The notes under the pieces: generated by a model
Database searches by the model: none
What the model saw: only the letters and a program-made list of their open reading frames with translations
Told to the model about the DNA's origin: nothing
Translations under genes and position numbers: made by a program
Shown here: in pieces, positions 11,013 to 22,662 of the stretch
Position numbering within the stretch: position 1 is the first letter of the stretch
Layout: each line of letters begins with the position of its first letter
Source: an uncultured Eggerthellaceae bacterium
GTDB lineage: Bacteria > Actinomycetota > Coriobacteriia > Coriobacteriales > Eggerthellaceae
Assembly (NCBI GenBank): GCA_947650915.1
Contig: CANSWY010000001.1
Coordinates: 186,001 to 250,000 of the forward strand
DNA length: 64,000 nt
Direction: 5' to 3'

Positions 11013-11686
11013 GCAAGAGAACGTCTTCTGATGCGAACGGGATCTCCTCTGCCGAACCTCTCTATGAGCGCATGAGAGCGCTGGCGAAGGAGCGCGTTTC
11101 CAAGAAGCGCTTCAAGCATATGGAGGGCGTGGCTGGGACGGCCGAACGTCTGGCTCGCTCCTATGGCGCAGACCCCTATCTGGCGCGTTTGGCGGGGATC
11201 CTCCATGACTGGGACAAGGACCTGGACAACGACCAGATCCGCGTCAAGGTGCATGAGATGGGCATCCAGGGCGAAGTGGGGGAGTGGGTGGTGCGCAACA
11301 TGCCGCAGGTGCTGCATGGTCCCACGGCAGCAGCGGAGCTGGAGCGCAGCTTCCCGGACATCCCGGCTGAAGCGATCAGCGCCATCAGGAAGCACACCAT
11401 CGCTTCCCGTGAGATGTCGGACCTGGACAAGATCATCTACATCGCGGATGCATTGGAGCCGGGAAGGCGGTTCGATGAAGTGCAGGAGCTGCGCTCCATG
11501 ATGGGCGAAGCCAGTCTGGATGAGCTGTACTACGAGGTGTACCGATTCTGGATACAGGCTCTTGTGGACAAGGGATGCCTCTTGCATCCTGACACCCTCG
11601 CTATCTGGAACGATCTGGCCTATCCGCAGGCGCATGAGCGTTTGCTGGCGTATGAGAGACGATGCAAGGAGAAAGAACATGGTTGA
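11009..11686 (+). CDS. yqeK: YqeK-type HD phosphohydrolase, predicted Ap4A hydrolase
   Basis: HD-domain hydrolase of the YqeK family, which cleaves diadenosine tetraphosphate symmetrically to ADP. The metal ligands are visible as His37 in RFKHMEG, His66-Asp67 in ILHDWDKD, a His in VLHGP, and DKIIYIADALEPGR. The 225-residue length includes about 15 extra N-terminal residues. Conserved nadD-yqeK-rsfS order supports the call. Start and stop overlap both neighbours. Confidence 0.9.
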   Translation: MSKRTSSDANGISSAEPLYERMRALAKERVSKKRFKHMEGVAGTAERLARSYGADPYLARLAGILHDWDKDLDNDQIRVKVHEMGIQGEVGEWVVRNMPQVLHGPTAAAELERSFPDIPAEAISAIRKHTIASREMSDLDKIIYIADALEPGRRFDEVQELRSMMGEASLDELYYEVYRFWIQALVDKGCLLHPDTLAIWNDLAYPQAHERLLAYERRCKEKEHG

Positions 11687-12092
11687 GTCAAGGGAAGCGG
11701 CGCTCGAGGCGGCGCGTGCCGCGGATGCGAAGAAGGCCACGGACATCGTGGTCCAAGAGGTGGGGCCTCACATCGGCGTCACGGAGTATTTCGTGATCGT
11801 CACGGCGGCGAACAACCGTCAAGTGGACGCTATCATCGACGAGGTGGAAGAGAAGCTTCGCGAAACGTGCGGCATGAAGCCATCGGGACGCGAGCTCTCG
11901 CCGGACGGTTCGTGGTCGCTCCTTGATTACGGGAGCGTGGTGGTGCACGTCTTCCAACCGGAGACGCGGGAGCACTACCGCTTGGAGACGCTCTGGAATG
12001 AGGCGCGCGTGCTTGATCTGGACGCTGAGGAAGGGTTCGAGAACCTGGAATACGGCGATCGCATCGCGAAGCTGTTGACGCGGGAGGCATGA
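11679..12092 (+). CDS. rsfS: ribosome silencing factor RsfS
   Basis: Binds L14 and blocks subunit joining under starvation. A 137-residue protein of the Oligomerisation (RsfS/Iojap) family, with DIVVQEVGPHIGVTEYFVIVTA and WSLLDYGSVVVHVFQPETREHYRLETLW. ATG 11679 has AAGGAG seven bases upstream; the open frame before it lies inside yqeK. It overlaps yqeK by eight bases and ends the obgE-rsfS run. Confidence 0.94.
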   Translation: MVESREAALEAARAADAKKATDIVVQEVGPHIGVTEYFVIVTAANNRQVDAIIDEVEEKLRETCGMKPSGRELSPDGSWSLLDYGSVVVHVFQPETREHYRLETLWNEARVLDLDAEEGFENLEYGDRIAKLLTREA

Positions 12093-12144
12093 GCCGATCG
12101 CCGTTCGCGCACGTGAGGCCTCCGTTCGCCGTTTGCTGCCGCCC

Positions 12145-12182
12145 GCCCGGAAACCGGAGAGGGCCTGCCCCGGTTTCCGGGC
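12145..12182 (+). terminator. strong hairpin after rsfS
   Basis: A perfect 13-base-pair stem, GCCCGGAAACCGG (12145-12157) with CCGGTTTCCGGGC (12170-12182), around a 12-base loop. The downstream bases (ATTCTCCT) are only weakly T-rich. The rest of the 224-base gap up to 12316 shows no gene. Confidence 0.65.
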
Positions 12183-12316
12183 ATTCTCCTGAACAGAGGG
12201 GCAGGACGTCGATCGCATGAGCGGTCCCACGCGCGCTTTACCGAGCAGGCCGCAGGTCCTACCATCCCGTCTCGCCTTTGCACCCGGTCCTTTCACAGAA
12301 TCAGGTGATCTTCAAG

Positions 12317-14896
12317 ATGAGCACGTTCATGCAATCCTGCTGCTGCAAGGGCAGGCAACCTCAAGGCGTCGTTGCGAAGAAACGGATAGCGCGCCCGGAG
12401 GCGGTCGGCCTTCTGCTCAAAGACCGTTCAGTGCCACGTTTTCTCGTGGCTCCGGATGGGTATGGGAAAACGCACGTCGCATTCGAATACGCCTGCATCG
12501 TCTTCGCATTCAAGCATGTGGCGTGGGTCCGCTGCGGCTCACCATGCTTCGTGCGCGACCTTGACGCGGGCGTGTTGGAGCGTGAGCTTGCTGCTGCGGA
12601 TCCCGACTGCGGTCTCGTGGTGTTCGACGAGCTTCCCATCTTGGATGCGAAGCGTTCAGACACCCTCTCAGACGTCATCGACGGCTTGATCTCTGCCGGG
12701 CGTGAAGTGCTGGTGGCGTGCAGTCCGTCTGCAGATGCGTTCGGCATGCGGCAGAAGGATCGCGTGCTCGTGACCAGCCGGGAGCTTTTGCTGGATGCTG
12801 TGGAGATGGCTGCGCTCGGCTTGGACGCGCTGCCGCATGCGGACATCGCCTGCATCGCGTGGGGCGAAGGTGGCGTGCGGCGCCTGTTGGAGGGGTGCTC
12901 AAAGGAGGCCATGCCGGCGGATCTGCGCTGTGCGGTCTTCAAGATGCTCGTCGTGGGATCCGGTGCGATCGATGAATCCCTGGCGTTCTTCGATGCGGCC
13001 AGGCGCGATGAGATATCACAGATCCTCGCGCGCTATTACACCTTCCTCGGCGTGGATGCGGAGCATGGCTGCTTCTGCGCGATAGAGGCGCCGTTGAGTG
13101 AGATCAAGCAGACGCTCCTCGCATCCCTTGAAGAGCTGGTGGGTTGCACGCCCTTCGCGAGCGCTGATGCGCTCGGCGCTGACATCGCGGATGCCCTCCT
13201 TCGTGCTCGCAGGCCTAAACAGGCTGTGGGACTGTTGCGCGCTTACGCGTCTGCGGCGGGGTCGATGTCCTGGATCGACCGGCGCGGGTGGCAGTTGATC
13301 ATGCGAGCAGAGCCTGGGCTGGTGGTGAGCGTGCTGGAGGCTGCTGCCAAGAAAGGGCGCCTCACCGCCGCACGGCGGGCCTTGTTCGCTTGGGCGCTGT
13401 GGGCTGCGGGGCGCCCTGACAAGGCCCTGGTCCAATGTCAGAGAGCGGCGGCAGGGGTGACGGATCCTTGGACGCGCGCTCGTTCGTTCTCTTTGATGGC
13501 CCGTTTGCAGACAGAACCGCTCGAACCGGATGACACGCTCTCGTTCGCGGAGAGCCTGGCCGCGCTGGAGCGCGAAGGGGATATCGCCCGTGCTGGCACG
13601 GGCATCGATCAGCTCGTCTTGGGGCGGCTGATGCTCCCGGTCTCCCTCGGTGCCGTCATCGAAAGCGATGCGTGGGAGAGCGTGGCTTCTGAGGCTCTCA
13701 CGGAGGCGGGGCGCGGGTCATGGGAGCAGGCGGCTGCGGCGCTCATCGGGGCTGCGTGGACGATCGGGAGGGCGGAGGCTGCAGAACAGCCGGATGGCGC
13801 GTTCCTGGGCGAGCGCGCAGAGGCGTTCGTTTCCTTCGCGCAGGAATGCGCGGAGCTGCTCGCGTTCGATGAGGATGCGGCCGATCGGATGGCCTTTCCG
13901 TTCTTGGTCTTGATCCAGTCGGCGGATGCCATGGATCTGAGCTTGGATGCGCTCGATGGGCTTCCCATGGAGCTCGTGGTCGGCATATCGCGCATTCGAG
14001 CGTGCCTGGATGAGCAGGCGCGAGACCGGGCGCGGACGCAAGAGGCCGCCGCGCAGAGGCGAGCGCGCTTCGAGGCCACGCATCCTGACCCCTTCCGCGC
14101 GCAGCATGTCTCGGCGGCGCTCTCGGAAAGCTCGGTCCCGCAGCTTGAGATCAGGATGTTCGGCGGTCTGGACGTGCTGATCGACGGAGTGGCGATCGAT
14201 CCGCGTTCGCTCACGCGACGCCGCACTCGCACCCTTGCGGCAGCCCTTGCGCTCAACAAAGGCCAAGAGCTCTCACGTGAGCGGCTTTGTGAGATCATCT
14301 GGCCTGGTGCGGATGCCTCTGGTTGCGTGAACGGCTTCTACTCCGTTTGGAGCTCGTTGAAGCGGGCGCTCTCGCCGGAGGGGGAATGCCCGTATCTGGT
14401 GAGGTCCCAAGTGGGATGCAGCTTGGATGCGCGATATCTGGTGACGGACATGGAGGAGTTCGAGGGCATCTGCGCATCGCTCGTGTTCGGGAGTTCGCAC
14501 ACAGGTGCCTGGGAGGACCTGTATGCGAAGGTGACCGGTGCCTTCTCTGCTGGGCTCCTGCCCCAAGAGCATGACAATCCCTACATCAATGAGATCAGCG
14601 AGCGATGCAAGAACCGCTTGGTGGATGGACTGCTGGCAGTGTCCCGTCGTCTTCTTTCCTCAGATGAGCGCATTGGCGCGCTCTGGTTCTCCCGGGAAGC
14701 GCTCAGGCGCGACGATGCGCGTGAGGATGCGTACATCGCGCTGATGGAGGCGCAGATCGGCGCAAATCAGCGAGGGCCTGCGCTGGACACCTACTTCAAA
14801 TGCCGCAAATTCCTCTCAGATGGATTGGGCATCGATCCGTCTCCCAAGCTGGTGGAGCTCTATCGCTCCATCATCGAATGCGAGGAGGATCTCTGA
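12317..14896 (+). CDS. large P-loop transcriptional regulator with C-terminal winged helix and BTAD domain
   Basis: An 859-residue regulator. The N-terminus has a nucleotide-binding motif (APDGYGKTH, 45-52) and a Walker-B-like LVVFDELPI, then a long helical, TPR-like middle. From about residue 608 it has a winged helix (LEIRMFGGLDVLIDG, ARRTRTLAAALALNKG-like region) and a bacterial transcriptional activation domain ending in LDTYFKCRKFLSDGLGIDPS. This resembles SARP/AfsR-type regulators with the order of domains reversed. ATG 12317 was preferred over TTG 12278 because AGGTGA (12303-12308) serves it. It stands alone between housekeeping operons, so its target is unknown. Confidence 0.8.
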   Translation: MSTFMQSCCCKGRQPQGVVAKKRIARPEAVGLLLKDRSVPRFLVAPDGYGKTHVAFEYACIVFAFKHVAWVRCGSPCFVRDLDAGVLERELAAADPDCGLVVFDELPILDAKRSDTLSDVIDGLISAGREVLVACSPSADAFGMRQKDRVLVTSRELLLDAVEMAALGLDALPHADIACIAWGEGGVRRLLEGCSKEAMPADLRCAVFKMLVVGSGAIDESLAFFDAARRDEISQILARYYTFLGVDAEHGCFCAIEAPLSEIKQTLLASLEELVGCTPFASADALGADIADALLRARRPKQAVGLLRAYASAAGSMSWIDRRGWQLIMRAEPGLVVSVLEAAAKKGRLTAARRALFAWALWAAGRPDKALVQCQRAAAGVTDPWTRARSFSLMARLQTEPLEPDDTLSFAESLAALEREGDIARAGTGIDQLVLGRLMLPVSLGAVIESDAWESVASEALTEAGRGSWEQAAAALIGAAWTIGRAEAAEQPDGAFLGERAEAFVSFAQECAELLAFDEDAADRMAFPFLVLIQSADAMDLSLDALDGLPMELVVGISRIRACLDEQARDRARTQEAAAQRRARFEATHPDPFRAQHVSAALSESSVPQLEIRMFGGLDVLIDGVAIDPRSLTRRRTRTLAAALALNKGQELSRERLCEIIWPGADASGCVNGFYSVWSSLKRALSPEGECPYLVRSQVGCSLDARYLVTDMEEFEGICASLVFGSSHTGAWEDLYAKVTGAFSAGLLPQEHDNPYINEISERCKNRLVDGLLAVSRRLLSSDERIGALWFSREALRRDDAREDAYIALMEAQIGANQRGPALDTYFKCRKFLSDGLGIDPSPKLVELYRSIIECEEDL

Positions 14897-14956
14897 GGCG
14901 GATGGAGATATGCCCGCAGTGCGTCCATTTCCGTGCAACGCGCTCATGGGCTGTAT

Positions 14957-14962
14957 TAGAAT
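14957..14962 (+). promoter_or_regulatory. -10 element before secA
   Basis: TAGAAT within GTATTAGAATG, 62 bases before secA. No convincing -35 is seen. Confidence 0.35.
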
Positions 14963-15023
14963 GTCTGTTCGGCATATGACCTGAGGGGCTCATCCCCCTC
15001 TGACGAGAAAGAAGCCGTCTCAC

Positions 15024-17784
<2,761 letters not shown>

Positions 17785-17795
<11 letters not shown>

Positions 17796-18870
17796 AGAGA
17801 TAGAAGCCGCGTCCGCACGTCTGGCGGATGCGCATGGATACCTGAAGGTGGACCAGCTGCGCGAAGACGTGGCGGCGTTGGATGCCCAGATGGCCGAACC
17901 TGGTTTCTGGGATGATGCCCAGGCGGCGCAGAAGGTCTCCAAGGAGGCGGCTGACCTGAAGGACACCATCGCCGAATACGAGGCGGCCGCAGCGAAACTG
18001 GAAGACGCTGAGGCGGCCTGTGAGCTGGCCAGTGAAGACGAGGCGTTCGCTGAAGAATACGAACAGGACCTGGCGGACCTGTCCCGCATGCTGGACGCTC
18101 TGGAGGTCTCCTCCTGGTTCTCCGGCAGGTTCGACCGCGGAGGCGCTATCCTGTCCATCAATCCAGGCCAGGGTGGCCTGGAGGCGCAGGATTGGACGGA
18201 AATGCTCTACCGGATGTATCGCAAATACGCGGAGGGCAAGGGTTGGAACGTCACCGTGCTGGATCTTGTCCCGGGCGAAGGCATCGGGTTGGACAAAGCC
18301 ACCATCCAGGTGGAGGGCAAGAACGCGTTCGGGATGCTCGCCAGCGAGGCGGGGGTGCACCGTTTGGTGCGCATCTCTCCCACGGATGACAAGAAGCGCC
18401 GGCACACCACGTTCGCAGGCGTGGAGGTGCTGCCCATCCTGCCGGACGACATCGAAGTGGAGCTGAATCCGGCGGATGTGCGCGTGGACGTGTACCGCTC
18501 CAGCGGCCCTGGAGGCCAATGCGTGAACACCACGGATTCCGCTGTGCGATTGACGCATCTGCCCACGGGCATCGTGGTCACGTGCCAGAACGAGAAGAGC
18601 CAGCTGCAGAACAAGGAAGCTGCATTCCGCGTGCTCAAGGCCAAGCTCTACGAGATAGAAGAGCAGAAGCGCCAAGAGGAGATAGAGGGCTTGCGCGGGG
18701 ACAAGATGGACAACTCCTTCGGCAGCCAGATCAGGAACTACGTCCTGTATCCCTATCAGCTGGTGAAGGACACGCGCACGGGGATAGAGACGGGCAACGT
18801 GGACGCGGTGCTGGATGGGGACCTGGAGGAATTCGTGATCGGATTCCATAAATGGAAGGCTTCTGCCTGA
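17785..18870 (+). CDS. prfB: peptide chain release factor 2
   Basis: Terminates translation at UGA and UAA. The 361-residue length, the N-terminus (HGYLKVDQLREDVAALDAQM) and the C-terminus (SQIRNYVLYPYQLVKDTRT) are RF2-type. The catalytic GGQ is present (SSGPGGQCVNTTDSAVR). Two points stand out: the codon-reading tripeptide that is SPF in RF2 reads SPT here (VRISPTDDKK), and no in-frame TGA or CTT-TGA programmed frameshift is found near codon 25. It starts inside the secA end. Confidence 0.92.
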
Positions 18871-18940
18871 CCTACGGCGCCTGCTCCTCCGCTGCACATC
18901 CAGAACCTGTCCAGCCTCGCGCCCGTGCCGCTTCCATTGC

Positions 18941-18948
18941 TATAGAAT
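18941..18948 (+). promoter_or_regulatory. -10 element before the transketolase genes
   Basis: TATAGAAT, 40 bases before the first transketolase gene, contains overlapping TATAGA and TAGAAT hexamers. A -35 is not obvious. Confidence 0.35.
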
Positions 18949-18987
18949 CCCATCTGACTTTTCGAATCAAACGATGAGAGGCGGCAC

Positions 18988-19830
18988 GTGGACATCAAAG
19001 ACCTTGAGATGCGCGCGCTGGATGTGCGCGAGGACATCATCTCCATGATATCCGGGGCAGGAAGCGGGCATCCTGGCGGATCGCTCTCCTGTGCAGATAT
19101 CCTTTGCGCACTGTATCTGGGCGGCATCATGGATGTCTCGCCAGATGCGGCAGCGGATCCGGCACGGGACAGGTTCGTGCTGTCCAAGGGCCATGCGGCT
19201 CCTGCGCTCTATGCGGTGCTGGCCCATGCGGGCTTCTTCCCTCGGGAGGAGCTCAAAACGCTCCGGAAATTGGGAAGCCGGCTGCAGGGCCATCCGGACA
19301 TGCGCCTCACGCCGGGCGTGGACGCATCCACGGGTTCTTTGGGGCAGGGTCTCTCCATTGCATGCGGCATGGCGCTGGGCCTGCGCTTGGATGGGAATCC
19401 GGCTTCGGTGTTCGCGCTTTTGGGCGATGGCGAATGCCAGGAGGGCCAGGTGTGGGAAGCGGCCATGTATGCGGCGCATCAAGGACTTGACGGCATGGTG
19501 GCCATCGTCGATCACAACGGCCTTCAGATAGACGGGGCTGTGACGGAGGTGTGCAGTCCGGAGAGCATCGCTGAGAAATTCCGCGCATTCGGGTGGGACG
19601 TCCATGAAGTGGATGGCCATGACGTGGCAGCGCTCATGAAGGTCCTCGCGGACGCGAAAGCGGCGCGCACCGGACGTCCCCAGGCCGTCATCGCGGAGAC
19701 GGTGAAGGGCAAGGGCGTCTCATTCATGGAAGGGAATGCCGGATGGCATGGCAAGGCGCCGGATGCGGAGCAGACGGCCAGTGCCTTGGCAGAGATCCGG
19801 TCCGCACGGGCGGAGAGGAGCTGCGCATGA
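18988..19830 (+). CDS. transketolase, N-terminal (thiamine diphosphate) subunit
   Basis: First half of a split transketolase, 280 residues. It carries the thiamine-diphosphate motif (LGDGECQEGQVWEA to DHNGLQ) and the family elements GHPGGSLS, SKGHAAPALYA and TGSLGQGLS. The enzyme moves two-carbon ketol units in the non-oxidative pentose phosphate pathway. The start is GTG 18988 behind GAGAGG. It overlaps the second subunit by four bases (ATGA). Confidence 0.93.
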   Translation: MDIKDLEMRALDVREDIISMISGAGSGHPGGSLSCADILCALYLGGIMDVSPDAAADPARDRFVLSKGHAAPALYAVLAHAGFFPREELKTLRKLGSRLQGHPDMRLTPGVDASTGSLGQGLSIACGMALGLRLDGNPASVFALLGDGECQEGQVWEAAMYAAHQGLDGMVAIVDHNGLQIDGAVTEVCSPESIAEKFRAFGWDVHEVDGHDVAALMKVLADAKAARTGRPQAVIAETVKGKGVSFMEGNAGWHGKAPDAEQTASALAEIRSARAERSCA

Positions 19831-20810
19831 TCGCATTCGCCAGCGAAGAGGAGCGCGGCTGTCGCATGGCCACGCGGGCAGCCTATGGCCCTGCGCTCAC
19901 AGAGCTTTCTGCTGAAGGCGCGCCTGTGGTGGCCGTGGATGCGGATCTGACCGGTTCCACCACCATCGCGAAGTTCGCCGCTTCCAGCGAAGAGAACGCG
20001 CGCCGTGTCTTCAATGTGGGCATTGCGGAGCAGAACATGACGGATGTGGCCGCGGGCCTGGCGCTCACGGGCAAGGTGGCGTTCACTGGTTCGTTCGCCG
20101 TGTTCGGATGCGGGCGCGCCTATGACCAGATCAGGAACACGGTCTGTTATGCGGGGCTGGATGTGAAGATCTGCCCCACCCATGCGGGCATCTCCGTGGG
20201 CCCTGACGGGGGCACGCACCAGATGCTGGAGGACATCGCGCTCATGCGGGCGCTCCCGGGCATGCGCGTGCTGGTACCGGCCGACCATGCCGCTGCCCGC
20301 GCCGCCATCAAACTGGCTGCGCGCACGTCGGGGCCGGTGTATGTGCGGATGGGCCGCGCTGCGGTGCCGTGCGTCTACGCTCAGGATGTGGAATTGGAGA
20401 TCGGGCGCGCGTACGTCCTGCGCGAGGGGGCAGACGTCACGCTCATCGCCTGTGGCGTGGAAATAGAGGAGGCGCTCAAGGCAGCGGATGTGCTCGCGGC
20501 GGAAGGCGTGAGCGCTGAAGTGGTGGATGCCTTTTCTGTGAAGCCGCTGGATGCGGGCACAATCCTGGCATCCGTCGGGAAGACGGGGTGCGCGGTGGTG
20601 GCAGAAGAGCATTCCATCATCGGAGGCTTGGGGGATGCCGTTTCGCATCTGCTGGCCGCAGAACATCCGGTTCCCTGTGAATGCGTGGGCGTGCAAGACC
20701 GCTTCGGCAAGTCCGGCGCGTTCGAGGAGTTGATGAGCGCATTCGGTCTGGACGCGCAGGCGCTGGCGGCAGCGGCGCGGCGCGTGCAGGAGCGCAAGCT
20801 TTCCTCATAA
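19827..20810 (+). CDS. transketolase, C-terminal (pyrimidine-binding) subunit
   Basis: Second half of the split transketolase, 327 residues. It has the pyrimidine-binding domain with the catalytic-type Glu (NVGIAEQNMTDVAAG), THAGISVGPDGGTHQ and a C-terminal transketolase_C domain (VIAEEHSIIGGLGDAVS-like). ATG 19827 follows GAGAGGAG. Two-gene transketolases are common in anaerobes and archaea; the complex is expected to be a heterotetramer. Confidence 0.93.
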   Translation: MIAFASEEERGCRMATRAAYGPALTELSAEGAPVVAVDADLTGSTTIAKFAASSEENARRVFNVGIAEQNMTDVAAGLALTGKVAFTGSFAVFGCGRAYDQIRNTVCYAGLDVKICPTHAGISVGPDGGTHQMLEDIALMRALPGMRVLVPADHAAARAAIKLAARTSGPVYVRMGRAAVPCVYAQDVELEIGRAYVLREGADVTLIACGVEIEEALKAADVLAAEGVSAEVVDAFSVKPLDAGTILASVGKTGCAVVAEEHSIIGGLGDAVSHLLAAEHPVPCECVGVQDRFGKSGAFEELMSAFGLDAQALAAAARRVQERKLSS

Positions 20811-20811
20811 C

Positions 20812-20820
20812 TGCTAAAAT
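20812..20820 (+). promoter_or_regulatory. extended -10 promoter for ftsEX
   Basis: TGCTAAAAT immediately after the transketolase stop, 43 bases before the ftsE start, matches TGn plus a -10 hexamer. Confidence 0.5.
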
Positions 20821-20863
20821 AGACAAGTTGACCACTGCACGCTGAAGATACGGAGCATCAACT

Positions 20864-21730
20864 GTGGCTATTGACAGATCGCGGACCGCGCCGCAAGGCG
20901 CGCACCGAGCAGCCCACGGCGGCCACGCGGCCGTCCCTGGCGGTCGCTCCCGGAATCGCGCTCAGCTCACCAACCAGCTCACGCAGACCTTGCCGGAGCT
21001 GGACGTTGAGGCAACGCGGGCGCAGCTGGGGCAGCCCGTCATCACCTTCGACCATGTGACGAAGGTCTACCCGGCGCAGCCGAACAAGCCGGCGCTGGCA
21101 GATGTTTCCTTGCAGATCTACGCGGGAGAATTCCTGTTCTTGGTGGGGCATTCCGGCTCCGGCAAATCAACCTTCATCAAGCTGCTCACCCGTGAGATCA
21201 AGCCGTCCCAAGGGCATATCTACGTGGCCGATGAGGATCTGTCATCCATGCGCAATTGGCGCGTGCCTTATCTGCGCCGCAACATCGGATGCGTGTTCCA
21301 GGATTTCAAGCTCCTCCCGTCCAAGACGGTGTTCGAAAACGTGGCGTTCGCACTGGAGGTCATCGGCAAATCCAAGCATGTCGTGAAGACGCAGGTGCCC
21401 GAAGTGCTCCGCTTGGTCGGGCTGCAGGAGAAGTTCGGGAAGCTCCCTGACCAGCTTTCTGGCGGCGAACAGCAGCGCGTGTCCATCGCGCGCGCCATCG
21501 TGAACCGCCCGCCGCTCCTCATCTGCGATGAGCCCACAGGGAACCTGGACCCGCAGACATCCCGCGGCATCATGGATCTGCTTGAGCGCATCAATCGCAC
21601 TGGCACCACGGTGCTGGTGGCCACCCATGACCGTGAGATGGTGGATAACATGCGCCGTCGCGTCATCGCGCTGGAGCGCGGACGCCTCACGCGCGACCAG
21701 GATCGGGGGGTGTACGGCTTCGATGTCTAG
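20864..21730 (+). CDS. ftsE: cell division ABC transporter ATPase FtsE, with N-terminal extension
   Basis: ATPase of the FtsEX complex, which couples division to peptidoglycan hydrolysis at the septum. ABC motifs: Walker [10 protein letters not shown] (95-103), Q-loop VFQDFKLL, signature LSGGEQQR, Walker [13 protein letters not shown]. FtsE is usually about 225-230 residues and begins at the strand before VTKVY; here about 58 Arg/Gln/Ala-rich residues precede it. The GTG at 20864 has GGAG at 20852-20855. The only later in-frame option is a TTG at 20990 without a binding site. It overlaps ftsX by eight bases. Confidence 0.92.
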   Translation: MAIDRSRTAPQGAHRAAHGGHAAVPGGRSRNRAQLTNQLTQTLPELDVEATRAQLGQPVITFDHVTKVYPAQPNKPALADVSLQIYAGEFLFLVGHSGSGKSTFIKLLTREIKPSQGHIYVADEDLSSMRNWRVPYLRRNIGCVFQDFKLLPSKTVFENVAFALEVIGKSKHVVKTQVPEVLRLVGLQEKFGKLPDQLSGGEQQRVSIARAIVNRPPLLICDEPTGNLDPQTSRGIMDLLERINRTGTTVLVATHDREMVDNMRRRVIALERGRLTRDQDRGVYGFDV

Positions 21731-22637
21731 CATCGGTTACTTCTTCAAAGAATCCCTTCAGGGCTTCGCGCGGAACCTCTCCACCGCCCTGGGGTCCATC
21801 ATCACCATCTTCCTGTCTTTGCTCATCATCGGCGTGTTCTTCGTGGCTGGGTCAATGTTGAACAACCTCATGAAGTCGGTGGAGAGCGAGGTTACCATCA
21901 CGGCCTACGTGGCGGATGACGCTCCCGAAGAGGACATCCAGAGCGTCATGTCCACCATCTCCCAGATGCCTGATGTGGCGGAAGTGTCCTTCACCACCAA
22001 GGAGCAGGCGCTGGAGAACTTCTCCAATTCCATGACCTCCAACCCTGAGATCATCGAACAGTTGGACGGCACGAATCCGCTGCCCGCATCCATCGATGTG
22101 GAGCTGACGGATCCTCAAGCGGTGCAATCCGTGGCATCCTCCATCGAATCCGACCAGGCCTATGTGAAGATATCGGAAGACCCCGAGAACGCGGGAGATT
22201 CCATCAAGTACGGACAGGGCACGGTGGAGCGGCTCTTCCAGCTCACGAACTACGTCCGCTACATCGGTATCGCGCTCATCGTGCTGCTGATCTTCATCGC
22301 GCTGGTGTTCATCAACAACACCATCCGCCTTGCCATCCTGGCGCGCCGCAAGGAGATCGCCATCATGCGCTTGGTGGGCGCCTCGAATGGGTTCATCCGC
22401 GGGCCGTTCTTGATGGAAGGCGCGCTGCATGCCCTCATCGGATCGGTGTTGGCCATCATCGTCATCCAACTTCTGCGCACCTTCGCGCTCCCGCAGCTGG
22501 AAAACGCCATCCGCTTCCTTGATTTCACGGTGCCTGACATGACCTATGTCATGATCTACGTGGGCCTTGCGGTGGCGGGCGTCATCATCGGTCTCATCGG
22601 CTCGGCCATCGCCATGCGGCGTTACCTCAAGGTCTAG
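21723..22637 (+). CDS. ftsX: cell division protein FtsX
   Basis: Integral-membrane partner of FtsE, 304 residues. One transmembrane helix lies near residues 20-45 ([18 protein letters not shown]), then an extracellular domain of about 130 residues, then three C-terminal helices of the FtsX permease domain, with the conserved [14 protein letters not shown] segment between helices. ATG 21723 lies inside the ftsE end. Confidence 0.93.
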   Translation: MSSIGYFFKESLQGFARNLSTALGSIITIFLSLLIIGVFFVAGSMLNNLMKSVESEVTITAYVADDAPEEDIQSVMSTISQMPDVAEVSFTTKEQALENFSNSMTSNPEIIEQLDGTNPLPASIDVELTDPQAVQSVASSIESDQAYVKISEDPENAGDSIKYGQGTVERLFQLTNYVRYIGIALIVLLIFIALVFINNTIRLAILARRKEIAIMRLVGASNGFIRGPFLMEGALHALIGSVLAIIVIQLLRTFALPQLENAIRFLDFTVPDMTYVMIYVGLAVAGVIIGLIGSAIAMRRYLKV

Positions 22638-22662
22638 CGCCTCAACTGGGCAGTCCACCCTC

